From Asterochloris sp. CNOR1 (Eukaryota; Chlorophyta; Trebouxiophyceae; Trebouxiales; Trebouxiaceae): 64,000 bases of DNA. A program made the position numbers and the translations under genes. Where the stretch lies: positions 62,001-126,000 of the forward strand of contig OZ017746.1 of NCBI GenBank assembly GCA_963969365.1. The letters are read 5' to 3'. Below, piece by piece: positions 24,201 through 36,000 of this stretch (position 1 is its first letter; each line of letters opens with the position of its first letter). The notes under the pieces are model-generated. The model searched no databases and was not told the DNA's origin. It saw only the letters and a program-made list of their open reading frames with translations.

Positions 24201-25634
24201 CAGGATTCAGGGGTTTGCTGCGGGGTAGCCATGCTGCGAACACACATGACTGGAGAGGGTTGCAACAACCTGGCAGCTGGTGTGCTGCTGTTGGGAGGTG
24301 GGAGTCGCTCGAGATTGCTGCCCTGCACACCTATGTCTGCTGCTTCTGGGAGAGGCACAGGTGGGAAAGGGCAGCATCAGCAGGCCCAGCTCCTCCACAT
24401 CTGTGACTGCTGCTGCCAAAGCTGCCACCTCCCTCCATGTATAGCTGATGTGTGCGCAGAGGCAGCAATGCTGCCGAGGCGTTTGCTTCAGGCACCTGGT
24501 GCCATGGGGTGGCTGTGGCACAGGTGGGCAGGGGCAGCTTCAGCAGGCCCAGCTCCTCCACATCTGTGACTGCTGCTGCCAAGGTTGCCCCTGTCTCGAC
24601 AGGAGTGCAGCTGTTATACACCTGCCCATCTGCAGGTACCACATGGCGCAGGATAGAAAGGGGCGCGGGCTGAACATGTATCCCCCCGGGAAGGTCATCT
24701 TCATGCGCCCCCTCAAGGTGCTCAAAAGGGGCAGGGAAGGGGGGGACAGCTACAGAAAGAAGTGGGACGCTGTGTGGGTCAGCCCCCGGGAGGTCATCGG
24801 CGAAGGCATCCTGGTGTCCAAGCGGGTGAGTGGGGGCCGGGGGTTTGCTTGGAAAAGGGTAGGGGTTTTCAGCAACCCTGGTGGCGGCCAGAGAGCGTTG
24901 TGGGTCAGCCCCTGCAAAGGTTGCCTTTCAGATTGAGTGGTGCTCAGCACCCCCGGTGGTGGCCAGAAAGCATGCGCTTGCCTTCTCAGCCTGCGCCAGT
25001 GATCGTGGCTCCTAGCAGGGTCAGCTGGCTTGCACATGGGGCCACCATGCACTTGTGAAGTCAGTCTATACCTTATGATCCCTACAGCAAAACATCAGGC
25101 TTTCACCGCACTTGGTTGCCATGCACGGGAATGCTGCCTGGGGCGCTCATGAGATGTGGGGTAGACAGGGCTTGCAGCTGGGTGTTGGTGAGCTGGTGGC
25201 GCAGCAAGAGGGCCTGCGAGCCTTGAGCCAAGTGAGTAACTGGGAGCATGGCCGTGAGTGGGGCGTCAATCTCCTCCTGTCCACACTCCTACTGCGACAT
25301 GAGGGGTGCCGCCATGAGAAGTGGTGCTGGACTCTGGTTGGGCGAGCTATGAGATCACAGCTTGGGCTTGCCAGGCGCTTCTGTGTGTTGGTGCGCAAAT
25401 GGCCCCGAAGCCCCACACACAGAGCCTGCTGCTGACTACAGCTGCTGCGCACTGCAGATGATGGAGGACCACCTGAGTGACAGAGCGCTGGTGCCAGCAC
25501 TGCGCTTTGCCACAGAGCACCACCCCACGCGCCTGAGCAAGCCCTCCAAAGAGAAGGCACGCAAGAAGGAGGACGGGGACCGGCTTCAGAATAATGCATC
25601 ACAGGTGCTGGACCCTCTTCAGCCCCTACAGTGA
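12226..25634 (+). CDS. DAGL: sn-1-specific diacylglycerol lipase, multi-exon
   Basis: Membrane serine hydrolase that would cleave diacylglycerol at sn-1 to give 2-monoacylglycerol and a fatty acid. Twenty exons join in phase: 12226-12417, 13293-13371, 13701-13790, 13992-14115, 14799-14927, 15440-15690, 16257-16346, 16742-17256, 17817-18003, 18599-18687, 19200-19431, 20222-20330, 20993-21166, 21650-21755, 22045-22187, 22486-22628, 22990-23164, 23846-23965, 24636-24825, 25458-25634; about 1,104 residues. The N-terminus MPALVFFGRRWHMASD and following hydrophobic helices match the animal DAGL membrane domain, as do the WERRC and LAPSDITCALVL motifs. Residues ~289-660 are a Ser/Pro/acidic low-complexity insert. 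The lipase domain has YTKYAVAVYA, ALRGTMTVADLVTDA, nucleophile GHSLG (Ser ~866), VVGKDAV (Asp ~918) and EDHLSDRALVPAL (His ~1051), a complete triad. The intron after exon 16 starts GC. An additional exon near 20609 is possible. Confidence 0.9.
14362..14605 (+). repeat. Tandem repeat, two copies of about 122 bp, intronic
   Basis: Two highly similar units beginning CTGTCTGTGCATTGTACTGC (about 14365 and 14487) lie in the DAGL intron between exons at 13992-14115 and 14799-14927. They are non-coding and appear recently duplicated. Confidence 0.8.
15636..15855 (+). repeat. 55-bp tandem array at a DAGL exon end (4 copies)
   Basis: Exact 55-bp period. The first copy is the coding end of exon 15440-15690. 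Copies two to four follow it. Each copy has a 30-nt part (15661-15690, 15716-15745, 15771-15800, 15826-15855) ending ACAG, and 25-nt spacers (15691-15715, 15746-15770, 15801-15825) that start GTGGG and end CAG. The 30-nt parts encode DMDSDIDDET, DVEDESDNET, DMKSEGDNKT and EVDSKVDVET in the same phase. Reading straight through instead hits a stop at 15728. They may be intronic relics or tiny exons. Confidence 0.85.
21845..21868 (+). repeat. 24-base poly(C) tract
   Basis: Uninterrupted C run in the DAGL intron between exons at 21650-21755 and 22045-22187. A similar run of 17 C occurs at 52288-52304 in a PRORP intron. Confidence 0.9.
24350..24610 (+). repeat. Tandem repeat of about 178 bp, intronic
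   Basis: A stretch containing CAGGCCCAGCTCCTCCACAT followed by a CTGTGACTGCTGCTGCCAA stretch occurs at about 24380 and 24548, with similar flanks (GGCACAGGTGGG before each). It lies just upstream of the DAGL exon that begins at 24636. Confidence 0.7.
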
Positions 25635-26257
25635 ATCACTTAATGGCACCACTTTGCTGTGCCCGCGGGACCTCAGTACGTGCTATGGACTCAGCACAAA
25701 CGCCTCAGCACACCCGTCTCAGCATTGCGTTGAGCAACGTATGTCGCAGTTCAGCGCTACCCTCTATGCCCATTGCGAATATTTGCCCCGCCCTCAGGTT
25801 AACAATCCCTCCTGTGACTGCTAAGCTCCTCCTTCACCTTGCTATTGCTCATGCACTTGATGAACAGTGATGCAGCATCTGAAATTCCCACCTCAGCTGT
25901 GTACTGGAAGTCTGATGAAGCTGACTACCTTTGTGGGCAGTTTTAAGCAGATGCAGCTTGCGATACAGGAATTGCCAGCTTTTTATCTTGTAAGGGAATC
26001 AGCTGGCTGAGTGTTGGCTCTCAGCGAATGGTGTCGCATAGGAGTGCTAGTAACCTACGTATGCTTTGCAGCTGCTCTGCGCACTCAGCAACAAGCTGTT
26101 GTAGTTTTCTGCAGAGGACACAGTGTTAGGGTAGGAGCAATTGCCAGGGTGCGTATCTCAGGCGGAGGTGCATGTGCTGCAGTGGTCTTTCCCCATTGCA
26201 GCCCTGCCAAGAGAGTGCTGAGCACCTTGCAGCAATCCCATCGTGCAGGCTACATTC
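25635..26257. other. Intergenic region DAGL-aquaporin
   Basis: No gene seen. TGTAA at 25989-25993 is the chlorophyte-type polyadenylation motif and could end the DAGL transcript about 355 bases after its stop. The end of the stretch holds the aquaporin promoter. A TCGTGCAG acceptor-like site ends at 26248, ten bases before the aquaporin ATG. Confidence 0.45.
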
Positions 26258-29200
26258 ATGGCAGGCCATTCGGACCAGGGCTTTGCAGAGTCAGAAAATG
26301 CCAGCTTCCTCCAGCCAGCCGTGGAGTGGGGCACCAAGCCTGTCAGCAGCTTCCTCGAGATGGCTGCTGAGCCAGTGCTGTCCACACAGGTCAGCTGGCC
26401 GGCCGTGGACACCCTGCACATGCACCACACAGGCAAGCTGCGTGAACCATGGGGCATCCTCTCCAGCCTTGCTGAGCTTGGCGGCCCTGCCAGCAAGCCA
26501 TCTAATGCTGCAGACAGCTAAAAGTAGATGGGAAAGCGTCCGTATGCATTTCAGTGCTTGACCTTCACTGCTGTGCAGGATTTAGCGGAGGAAGCTGTTG
26601 ACAGGCCTGGGGACCTCTTTGCACCCTTCAAGGCGAGCTCTCTGTCTGCACAGCTGCTGTGCTCAACAGCCATCAGGACAGCTGTGCCTCTAAGTTGCAT
26701 GACACTTGTGATGATGCTGCAGCAGCATCATGCAGTGTGAGCAATCTGAGGCCCTTGCAGTGGGTCATACAGCATTGCTCTGCTGCTGACACATGTGCTG
26801 TACACCTAGCAGGGTGTTCTCCTGGCTGACACACGTCCCGTGTAGGTCACGACTTGGAGCCGCAAGCTGTGGGCGGCCCTGCTGGCCGAGTTCATTGGGA
26901 TGGCCATCTTCCAGATCTATGGAGGCAATGCACCCGACTCTGTGGCTGCCTACGGCAACGGCATCACATTGGCCATCCTGGGTGAGGCCCTCTAATTAGA
27001 CTGCACGAGCCTGCTGACCTGAGGCAGCCTGCTTGCACCCAGTCCAACTGGATATCAGCCATCAAGCCTGAAGCCCTTAGCTCTGTGACCAGGATCCTGC
27101 GAGGTGTTAGTCGTCTAAGGTGCTGGCTTACACTGTGTCACGCTGCAGAACCATGCTTGCCAGGCTCAAGGGCGTGCCCTGTGCAGAGGCTGTGCACATC
27201 AAGCAGCGTGGTGCCTCCCTGCCTTTGTCCGTTGCTAATCTGTCGCAGCCGGTGCCTGGCCGGCCAAGAACTCGTCAAGCACCTCAAGTGCCCTCTCAGC
27301 ATGCACCTGCCGACCCCTCACTGCGCCCACCTGCCTCTGTTCACTGCCAATCTGTCAGGCTGGTGCCAACATCTCACTCAGCACCTCAGGTGCCCTCTCT
27401 GCATGCACACACTGACATCCATTTTGCCTGCCTGCCTGGCCTGCAGTGTACTGCACAGCCAACGTGTCAGGCGGGCACCTCAACCCTGCCGTCACCTTTG
27501 CCACCTGCCTGACTGGGCACACCTCCTGGGGCAAAGGGCTGCTGTACGCCATCGCCCAGGTCCTGGGTGGGGTCTTTGGTGCCCTGTTTGAGGTGCGAGC
27601 CGTTGCTGCCCCTACTGCTGAGGCTGTGGAGATGCCTGCATCAACTCCCAGCAGTGCCAGCACATGTCAATGGCCTGAGAAGTTGTGACAGCCTTCACTT
27701 GAGCCTGGGAAGCTGATCTGCTGTCTCAAACTTTGGTGCCTGGCGCTGGGCAATTGTCATGTGCAAGGTCAACCCCTTGCTGGAGCGGAGCTCTTAACTC
27801 CTCATGCTGATGCATAGCGGCTCTCTAGCTTTAGCTCCACCTGATGGAACTGCACAGCTCCCCTGCTGGCCTGAGCAGCCAGGTTTTCTCTGCGTCCGAT
27901 TGAGACAGCGCTTCTGGCTGCAGAGCGCGCTGCTGCCTCACGTGCACGTGGGCTCAGGGGATGGCCCTGGCTGCTTCACCCACCTCAAGGGTGTGTATAT
28001 CAATAAGGGCCAGCTGTTCTGGTGGGAGGCGCTGATGACCTTTGTGCTGGTGAGGCACAGACTACACTCCACAAGAGCAGCGATCTGCAGCTCCTGCGAG
28101 CTTGTGGTTTGCAGCCCTGCAGCTTGCAGCAAAACAGAGCTCCCCCAAGGAGACCCTATCAGGGCAGTGCGGACAACAGCAAACCCACTTTGGATTCCAA
28201 GACATGGGCTCCTTTGCAGCTGAAGTGCTATGGCAGCAGACCAGTCTGTGAAGCCAGCTTTGCAGCTAGACTCTCCACAGCTTTCTGTTTGTCGCGCTAA
28301 GCAGGCCCAGCACTCAAAGCCCCAGCTGCACAGTGCGGCAACCAACTCCACGCAGGTGGCAATATCCTTTGCTGCTGCAGGTGTCTGTTGTGTTTGCGGT
28401 GGCAGTCACCAAGCCTGGGCACGGCAATGTGGGCCCTCTCATCGTCGGCTTCTCACTGTTCGCAAGTGCCTTCATCGGTGCGCCTCTGAGTGGTGGCCAT
28501 CACTCAACAGTCTCCAGTGCCCTGTGCTGTGCAGCAGGCTGACACACACGTGCTCTGACTGTGCCCAGGTGGCCAGTTCACAGGAGCAGCTCTGAACCCT
28601 GCACGTGTGCTGGGCCCCGCAATGGTAAGCTGCTGCCGTCCCTCACAGTGCAGCCAGCATGTGTGACTCCATTGCTTGGGGCATGTGTTGCTTGCACAGT
28701 GGAGTGCAAGCACCATGTCTGGCTCAGCTGCTTGGGCCGTGCTTTATGTGCCAAGAAGGCCCAAAGGCAGTGCAACTCCCGGCCACGACATGCTGTCTGC
28801 ACAAAAATGAGACTGCCAGCACCTGCAAGTGGCTGGCCTGGCGTGGCACAGTGTCAGGCTGCCTGACAATCTGTCTGCACTGCACACATCTAGTGCTGCC
28901 AGCCCCTGTAAGCGCTCTGGCTGGTGCCAGCCAGTGTATAGCTGCCCTGATGGGTGCAGGTCTTCCACTGCTACTGGGACACAGCCTTCATCTATGTGTT
29001 TGGGCAGCTCTTTGGGGGGCTCATTGCTGCAGCCATGGTGCTCCCGCTGTACGGCTTTGGCCAGTTTGGCAGCCTCTTTGACACCCGCATGTTCAAGTGG
29101 CTGGGGGTCAAGACGCCCCACCACTTTGCTGGGGGGGAACGCCTGGCCACAGTTGACGCTGGAGCTGCTGAGTTCGCCCCACCCGTGGTGAGTTTGGCTT

Positions 29201-29528
29201 GAACAAAGAAGCACAAATTCCTGGCTTGCTGCATTGCAAGTCACCACTGGCGGGCCCTATGGCATTTGTGGTCAAACATATGTGACCTTATTGCTGACCA
29301 CACCTACCAGGGTTGGAATGTGGCCTAGTCGCTTATCCAGGCACAGATTAATCTATAAAGTTGCTGAACCAAGATACCCAGTGCGTCCTGCAGGCTGCTC
29401 CGCAGCGAGGCTCCAAGCCCAGCCTGTCAGCCCTGGCAGAGCAGGAGGCCCGCCGCCCCCATGCACCACCCTCTGGGGCGCGTGCTCAGCAGGATGCCCA
29501 GCAGTGGCGCCTGAGCAGCCAGGTGTAG
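26258..29528 (+). CDS. Aquaporin / major intrinsic protein
   Basis: Six-helix water or small-solute channel. Eight exons join in phase: 26258-26389, 26846-26981, 27447-27592, 27924-28049, 28381-28477, 28569-28624, 28960-29187, 29394-29528; about 351 residues. Helix 1 is in LWAALLAEFIGMAIFQIYGG. The first pore motif is SGGHLNPAVT (NPA ~102-104) and the second is GGQFTGAALNPAR (NPA ~222-224), with the selectivity-filter Arg directly after it, so both half-helices are canonical. The C-terminal ~70 residues are hydrophilic (Ala/Gln/Arg-rich) and cytosolic by topology. I chose the ATG at 26258 because it opens the exon; codons before it follow a CAG acceptor. Two decayed copies of the start of exon 27447 lie upstream at about 27220 and 27320. 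The substrate (water, glycerol or other) cannot be read from this. Confidence 0.93.
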
Positions 29529-29627
29529 CAGCACCCTCTGGCATGCAAGTCAAGATACAGGGTTCGGCTAGTTTTGAATGGATCTACAGCATGAGGGAGC
29601 CCCTGCAACTCATGTCACATAAACAGA

Positions 29628-29632
29628 TGTAA
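29628..29632 (+). terminator. TGTAA polyadenylation-type signal
   Basis: TGTAA, the usual green-algal poly(A) motif, lies 100 bases after the aquaporin stop codon. Confidence 0.5.
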
Positions 29633-30092
29633 TCGTTCGGCCTTGTCTGGCTGGCCAGGGAGAAAAAAACTTAAAAGTCAGTCTGGAGAGCTTTGAGGAA
29701 GCTGCGACACTAGGAACCGGATACACAGACAGGCAGGGCTCGGCATAGCGCAGAGCAGCTTACAGTGCGGCATCCAATTCGGAATCCAGATCAGACTTTT
29801 ACCACCTCTCGAAGCCGGGCACTGAGCCCAGAACCACGGTGAGGGCTCCCTGTCCGACTCCAGTGAGGCATACTAGCAGTATTCGAGAGAGACACCAACC
29901 TGAGCCAGAACCAGTGGCCCATGGTGGCCTGTCAGAAAGTGCCTGCAGACTGTTCAACCCAACTTGCCCAGTCCCTGTGCCAGCTATTCTGCATGAGGAG
30001 GCCTGTTGAAACATGCCTGGCCACATGCTCCGCGAGGGCTCAGGCCCAGCACAAAGTTGACTAACATTCCCTCTGCTGCAGGTTCTTTCCTC

Positions 30093-33000
30093 ATGGCAGG
30101 CGCAGCTGCTGGAGGGAATGTGCACGGCTACAATGCAGAATTTACCTGGGTGTAAGCAACAATTCCTCGATGGCGTGACCTTGTTTGCCGCCTGCTGATG
30201 CGATCATGCATCATGCAGGTGCTTCTTTTGCTGTCTGACTGCGGCGTCTGGTGGAGCCCTGTTTGGGTGAGCTGCCACTGCTGCATTGCTTACCAACAGC
30301 CACCTCTGCAAACTGACATGGTTGCCATGCTCAGCCGTCATCCCCCTGCTGGCCTATCCCAATCTCACAGCAGTCTTTGAGGGTGTTGACCCGTGCTGCT
30401 GCCCCCACAGCTATGACAATGGTGTGATGGGAGGGGTGGTGTCCTCCTCTGGCTTCTTAACAAAATTCTTCCCCAGCCTTGTCACCAAGACACAAGTCCA
30501 AGTTGGTGAGCATTGCTGGGATGGTCTGCACCAACCTGTTTTAGCACACAGCTCCTTGTGCAATCCAGATGCCTTGGCTGCATTCTGCTCTCAACATGCT
30601 GCTTCATGCCGCTGCAATGCTCTGCTGATGGAGCTAGCTGCTAAATCAAGGGTCAGCAGCTCCCTGTAGCTCCTCAGCACGGCTGCTTCAGCTGGCTGAA
30701 GACTGATGCATCGCTCAGAGGTGCACTTGACAGAGCGGCTCTGGTCACTGATCAGCATTCAGCCGCCGCAGTTTCAGCCAGGCTCTGCTGGTTGCAGGAA
30801 ATTTGTACTGTCAGTACAACTCTGCAACCCTACAACTGATGACCTCGGCGCTGTTCATTGCTGGCGCCATCTGCGAGCTCTCAGGAACCACAGGTGCGCT
30901 GCCTGCCTTCTGGCCTGGGCCTGGCGGGCACCCATTGCCACCACCTAGCGTGGCCAGCACAGCACTGCAGAAGCCGCTGAGCTTGAAAGTGGTTTGCCTG
31001 TCTGCATGCACAGCACGCCAGCCTCTGTGGCAGCACTGAGCTGACCTGCCCCAGGTCTTGGGAGCACCCACGTGTGCCATGCCCCTGCGTATGCCCCCTC
31101 TGCATGCGCTTGTCCTTGTTGTGGCACTCTCGTCTGTTTGGTGGTCTAGGGGTTGGTGGTGGTGGTGTGTACCTGCCTCCAGAAGGCTGTCCTAGGCCAT
31201 GTGTGTCGCACTTCACACAGAACCTGAATCAGAATTCTGGTCTCAGGAGGACCACCAGTGAGCTGCTGCCATGCCCTGCAGCCTGGCTCAACCGGCACAC
31301 AGGGCGGAAGAGGGTCATGCAGCTGTCTGGCCTGGCCTTCATGACTGCTGGTGAGTGGGGCCGCCCTGGACAGCCAGACAGACAATTGCCAAATACATGA
31401 TAGTACGATGAGGCAGCAGGGACTCAAGGCCAGTCATGCCGAGCACAGCCTGCACGTTTCATCGAGCCCCAGAGTAGGGGCTCTGCACGCTGAACACAGC
31501 CTGCCTGCATTCAGCACCACAGCAGAAGCCCTTGGTCATGGCTGAGGCGTGCAACATGAGTTTCTGCGCAGGCTGAGGCAGCAGAGTATATGCAAAGCTG
31601 TAACTGTGTGCCTTTTGAGTCCAAGGAGCTGGTGCGGCTCAACATGTTCAGTGGCAGCCTTGCAGTGGCAGCGTCCCTCATGTCCTTTCAAGCTAGCATG
31701 GCACAAGGACTGCAGATGGCGCAGACCTTGCAGCAGGCTTGGAGTGCCGTGCACTGTGGCTGCGTCAGCCGCAGTGCATCTTAAGCAAAGCACAGGCACA
31801 AAATTACTTGACACTTCCATCCCACCACTGCAGCTGCCAACCATGCGTTTACCCTTTCTTTCCCTTTGCAGCCATTCTCCTTGCTGCTGCCGAGCACATT
31901 GCCATGATCGTGGTAGGGCGCATCCTGCAGGGCATTGCGGTAAGCGGCAACTCTGCTTGCGCTGCACCAGGCTCTGCTGCAGCAGGCCCCTCTGCTGCGA
32001 GGCTGCATCAAGCCGTGCTGCCCCGGACTGTCCTGCATTGGGCCTGCATGAGGCTAGTGAGCAGGCTGTGCTGCACCAGGCTGTCCTGCTTAAGTAATGC
32101 ATGAGGCTGTCCATGCAGCTGCATGGGCAGCCTGCTCAACCACAGATTCTAGACGGCAGCTGCTGACGTTGCCCTCTGCATGCAGATCTCGTTTGCCTCA
32201 GTCTCTGTCCCCATCTACAACAGGCAAGCCAGTCTGACCCGTCCAGCTGTGCATCCTTCTGCGCATGCTGGTGCCTGCATAATGCTGATTTCCTGCACAG
32301 CCTGCTTTGCCCAGCTTTGCAAATGCCAGGACATGAGCCTTTGCCGCGGTATGAAGCAGCCAGTCAACATCAGGCAGCGGACGGCTTGAGCACTCCCCCA
32401 GTCCCCCCGCCTGCCCCCTTCAGTCTTCTTTCATCTTCCTGAACTGCGCATGAGCTACTTTACAAGCAGAGATTGCTCTAGTTTGGATTCAGACCATCAG
32501 CTTGTTCTGACAGAGGTTTGCTGTTGTTAGGCACCTCACAAGTTGGACTGGCCTTCTGCAGTGAGATGGCTCCCCCCCAGCACCGGGGGCGCTTCAACCA
32601 GCTCTTCCAGCTAGTGCTCACCTTCTTTATCCTGGTGGCACAGACCATCAATCTCATTGTGGAGGTCACTGGAGCGTCCCGCTGGGGCTGGTGAGACCAC
32701 CCTGCTGCACTCCACCCTAACTCCACCCTACTGCCTGCAGCCTTTTGCACTCCAGCGCTGCCGCCCAGCTTGCTGGGGAAGAAGTGGGCTGGCGTACCAG
32801 CATCAGCTTCACCATCAGCTTCACGCTCTCACCCCTAAACCCTAGACCCCAAGGGTTGACGGGACGCCACTGCCCTGCAGGCGCCTCTCCCTGGGCTTTG
32901 CCTTTGTGCCGTCTTTCGTCCTCTTCATGGGCGGCACTTTCCTGCCGGACAGCCCCAACTCTCTGCTGGAGCGCGGCTTCAAGCAGCAGGTCAGCTTCAA

Positions 33001-36000
33001 TTGTCTTGGGCCAGTGGATGTTGTTCCTGCCAGGCAGCCCCAGTTCTCTGCTGAAGTTTGGCCACCACAAGCAGCAGGTCGGCTTCAATTGTCTTGGGCC
33101 AGTGAAACTTGATCCTGCCAGGCAGCCCCAGTTCTCTGCTGAAGTTTGGCCACCACAAGCAGCAGGTCGGCTTCAATGGTCTTGGCCAGTGAATGTTTTT
33201 CTCGCCAGGCAGCCCCAGTTCTCTGCTGAAGTTTGGCCACCACAAGCAGCAGGTCGGCTTTCATTGTTTTGGCCAGTGAATGTGTTCCCTGCCAGGCAGC
33301 CCCAGTTCTCTGCTCAAGTTTTGACCACCACAAGCAGCAGGTCGGTTTCCCTGATCTGCCCTGCCTGGGAGTTAGGCTGCTGGTGGCTGCCTAACATGCC
33401 ACTGAGGCTGCTGCTGGAATATGCCCTTCATGCCCTGCCATCATCACTCGCCCTGGTCTGGCTGCAAGCACTTCAAGGATGCCGTCGCTGCTGCAAGCAG
33501 CAGGGCAGGTGTTAGCACATCAGAGCGTGTCTTTCTGGACTTTCTATAGCCAGCAAACGTTTTGACAGCCACAACTGTGATGTAACCCCATGAATCGGTG
33601 CTCCCCGGCAGACTCGCAGGCGCCTGGGGGTGGTCTGTGGCACCAAGATGGCTGCATTCATTAAGTGCATATGTCACCAAAACGGGCTGCAGGGCTTTCA
33701 TTTAGTGCATGTGTCATCAAGGCTGTGCCTGCTGCAGGCCCGCAAGAACCTGGAGCTGGTGCGCGGCACCAAGGATGTGGACAAGGAGTTCGACGACCTG
33801 GTGGAGGCTGCCCGGCTGGCCAACATGTGCCAGCACCAGTGGGCGCGTCTGTTTTCCTGGAAGTACTTTCCCCAGCTGGTGCTCTCGGCCTGCAGCACCT
33901 CCTTCCAGCAGTGGACGGGCATCAACAGTGAGCAGGGGTGCTGCGTGAGAGGCACTGGCTGCATCCATTTGTTGGCTGCCTCGAGCCGTAGGCAAGCATG
34001 AGCTCTGGCGACCACACACAGAGCTGCCTGGCAGCACACTTGAGTTTGACTCGTTTCCTGCTCTCTCAAACAGATATTGCTTGGCCTGGAGCACTGAATC
34101 GCCTCTTTTTGCCGTGCAGTTATCATCTTCTATGGTGAGTAGTCTGGGCGGTCCTTCAGAGGAATTCTGCTGTCAGGCAAAACGCTGCCAATGAGCCATG
34201 TGCAGCATGCATCCAGTGTTGCATTCCAATGTAGCTGCTGAGGTCTCAACAACTGGTGCAGGTCCTCAGATATTCCTAGCTCTGGGAGTGAGTGCTGGAT
34301 GGCCTGCCACAGCTTGCACTCTGTGCTGTACATACTTCGTTTTCTCATCATCACTTCCTCATTTCTGCTCAGCACTGCAACTGCCCTGCCTGTCACTGAG
34401 CTGCACCTGCCTGCCTACAGACCACCAGCACAATTTCTCTGGTTGCGGCCATCATCCTTGGAGCCTGCAACCATGTAAGTGTCCAGCAGAGCCCCACTTT
34501 TGTGATCTAGCACTGCAGCTGCAATCCACGTCTTGTCCTGGCCGGCATCAGCAGTGAGGGCATGGACTTGTTGCTGTATTTTCTCTTTGCATTTCCCAGG
34601 CTCAAGTGTGTAGTATATGATGCGCTTACCTGCACACCATATGAGAGGAGAGGGGGGCCCTAGGCAGCTTGCCTTTCACTGCTCACAGCTATTGGCCTGA
34701 AGGTGGTAGTGCTGTGTGTCATCTGGCCCCTGCTGAGCTGCTGCTTACTTTCTGTGCCTGCAGCTTTCAACGTACCTCAGTTTCATCACAGCCGACATCT
34801 TCGTGAGTGCCCCTTCCTTATGAACTTTGGCGGCCTGCTGCCCATCTGCCATCTGCCGGACAGTCCTGACCTGTGCATCGCACCTGAGCACCCTTGGTGC
34901 ATGTCGCAGGGCCGCAAGCCGCTATTTATTGTGGCTGGCGTCCAGATGACCATTGGCCTCCTCATTATTTGCTTCTCTCTGTACGGCATTGGCGTGGCCG
35001 GCACCTGGCTCGCCTGGTACACTCTGGGCTTCATCTGCTTCTACGACATGTGAGTGGTCGCACCAGGTTGCCTGCTGTGTATGTGGAACCTGCTGCTGCA
35101 CTTGCTCAAGCAATGCCATGCAAGCAGTGACCCCCTTTGAAAAAGCGTGTTTGGCATGCATCAGAGGGATTTCATGCTGCTGTATGGCCCTGCGGATGGA
35201 AGAGGCCTGCACTGCCATGCCTGTTCTGGCAAACCTTGCCTGGCACAAGCCGACTGCTGCACTGCCTCTCTCTTTGTCTCTCATGTGGTTGCAGCGATGC
35301 TGGACTCACATGTCTCGTTTCCCCTGTCTGCAGAGCATGTGAGTCCCCGTCAAGGCCTGACGACCTCCAGGCTGCAGTTTGTCAGCCGTCTTTGCCTGCC
35401 ACAGCTCCAGCACAGCATGCGCTGCTTTCAGTGTTTGCACAGTGCTCAGCATGTCGCAAGCCATTACCCTAAACCCCAAATAGCCAGGGCCACTGGGAGC
35501 CCTGCCTCCACAGCATACGTTGCCTTGAGATCTGCACACTGCTCCAGCATGCAGCAGATGTGCCTTTGTCGTCTGGTTCGCTGGAATCATGGCTGCGCTG
35601 CTTGCATCTCTGCGATGCTTCCCAGCATGCAGCAGGCGTACCATTGCATGCTCTCGTACCCTAGACCATAAACCCTAAAACCCCAGCCGTCCCTGCCCTG
35701 CAGATGCTGCCAGCTACGGCCCCCTGGCCTGGCTGTACCCCTCCGAGATTGCCCCGCTGGAGACACGCAGCGCCTGCCTGGCCGTCGCCTCCTTCTGCAA
35801 CCTGCTGTTCAGCGCCGTCATTGCGCAGACCTTCCTGACCATGCTCTGCTCCCTCAAGGTGGGCCTGCTGCTGCCGTGCATGGTGGTGTCGAGCTGTGTT
35901 TGTGTGGAGCAGTGTGCTGCCTTCAAGGTAGCCCTGCTCCTGATGTTGAGGCATTCTCGACGCCACAATCTTGGTTCACAAAGAATGGTATGCGTGTTTG

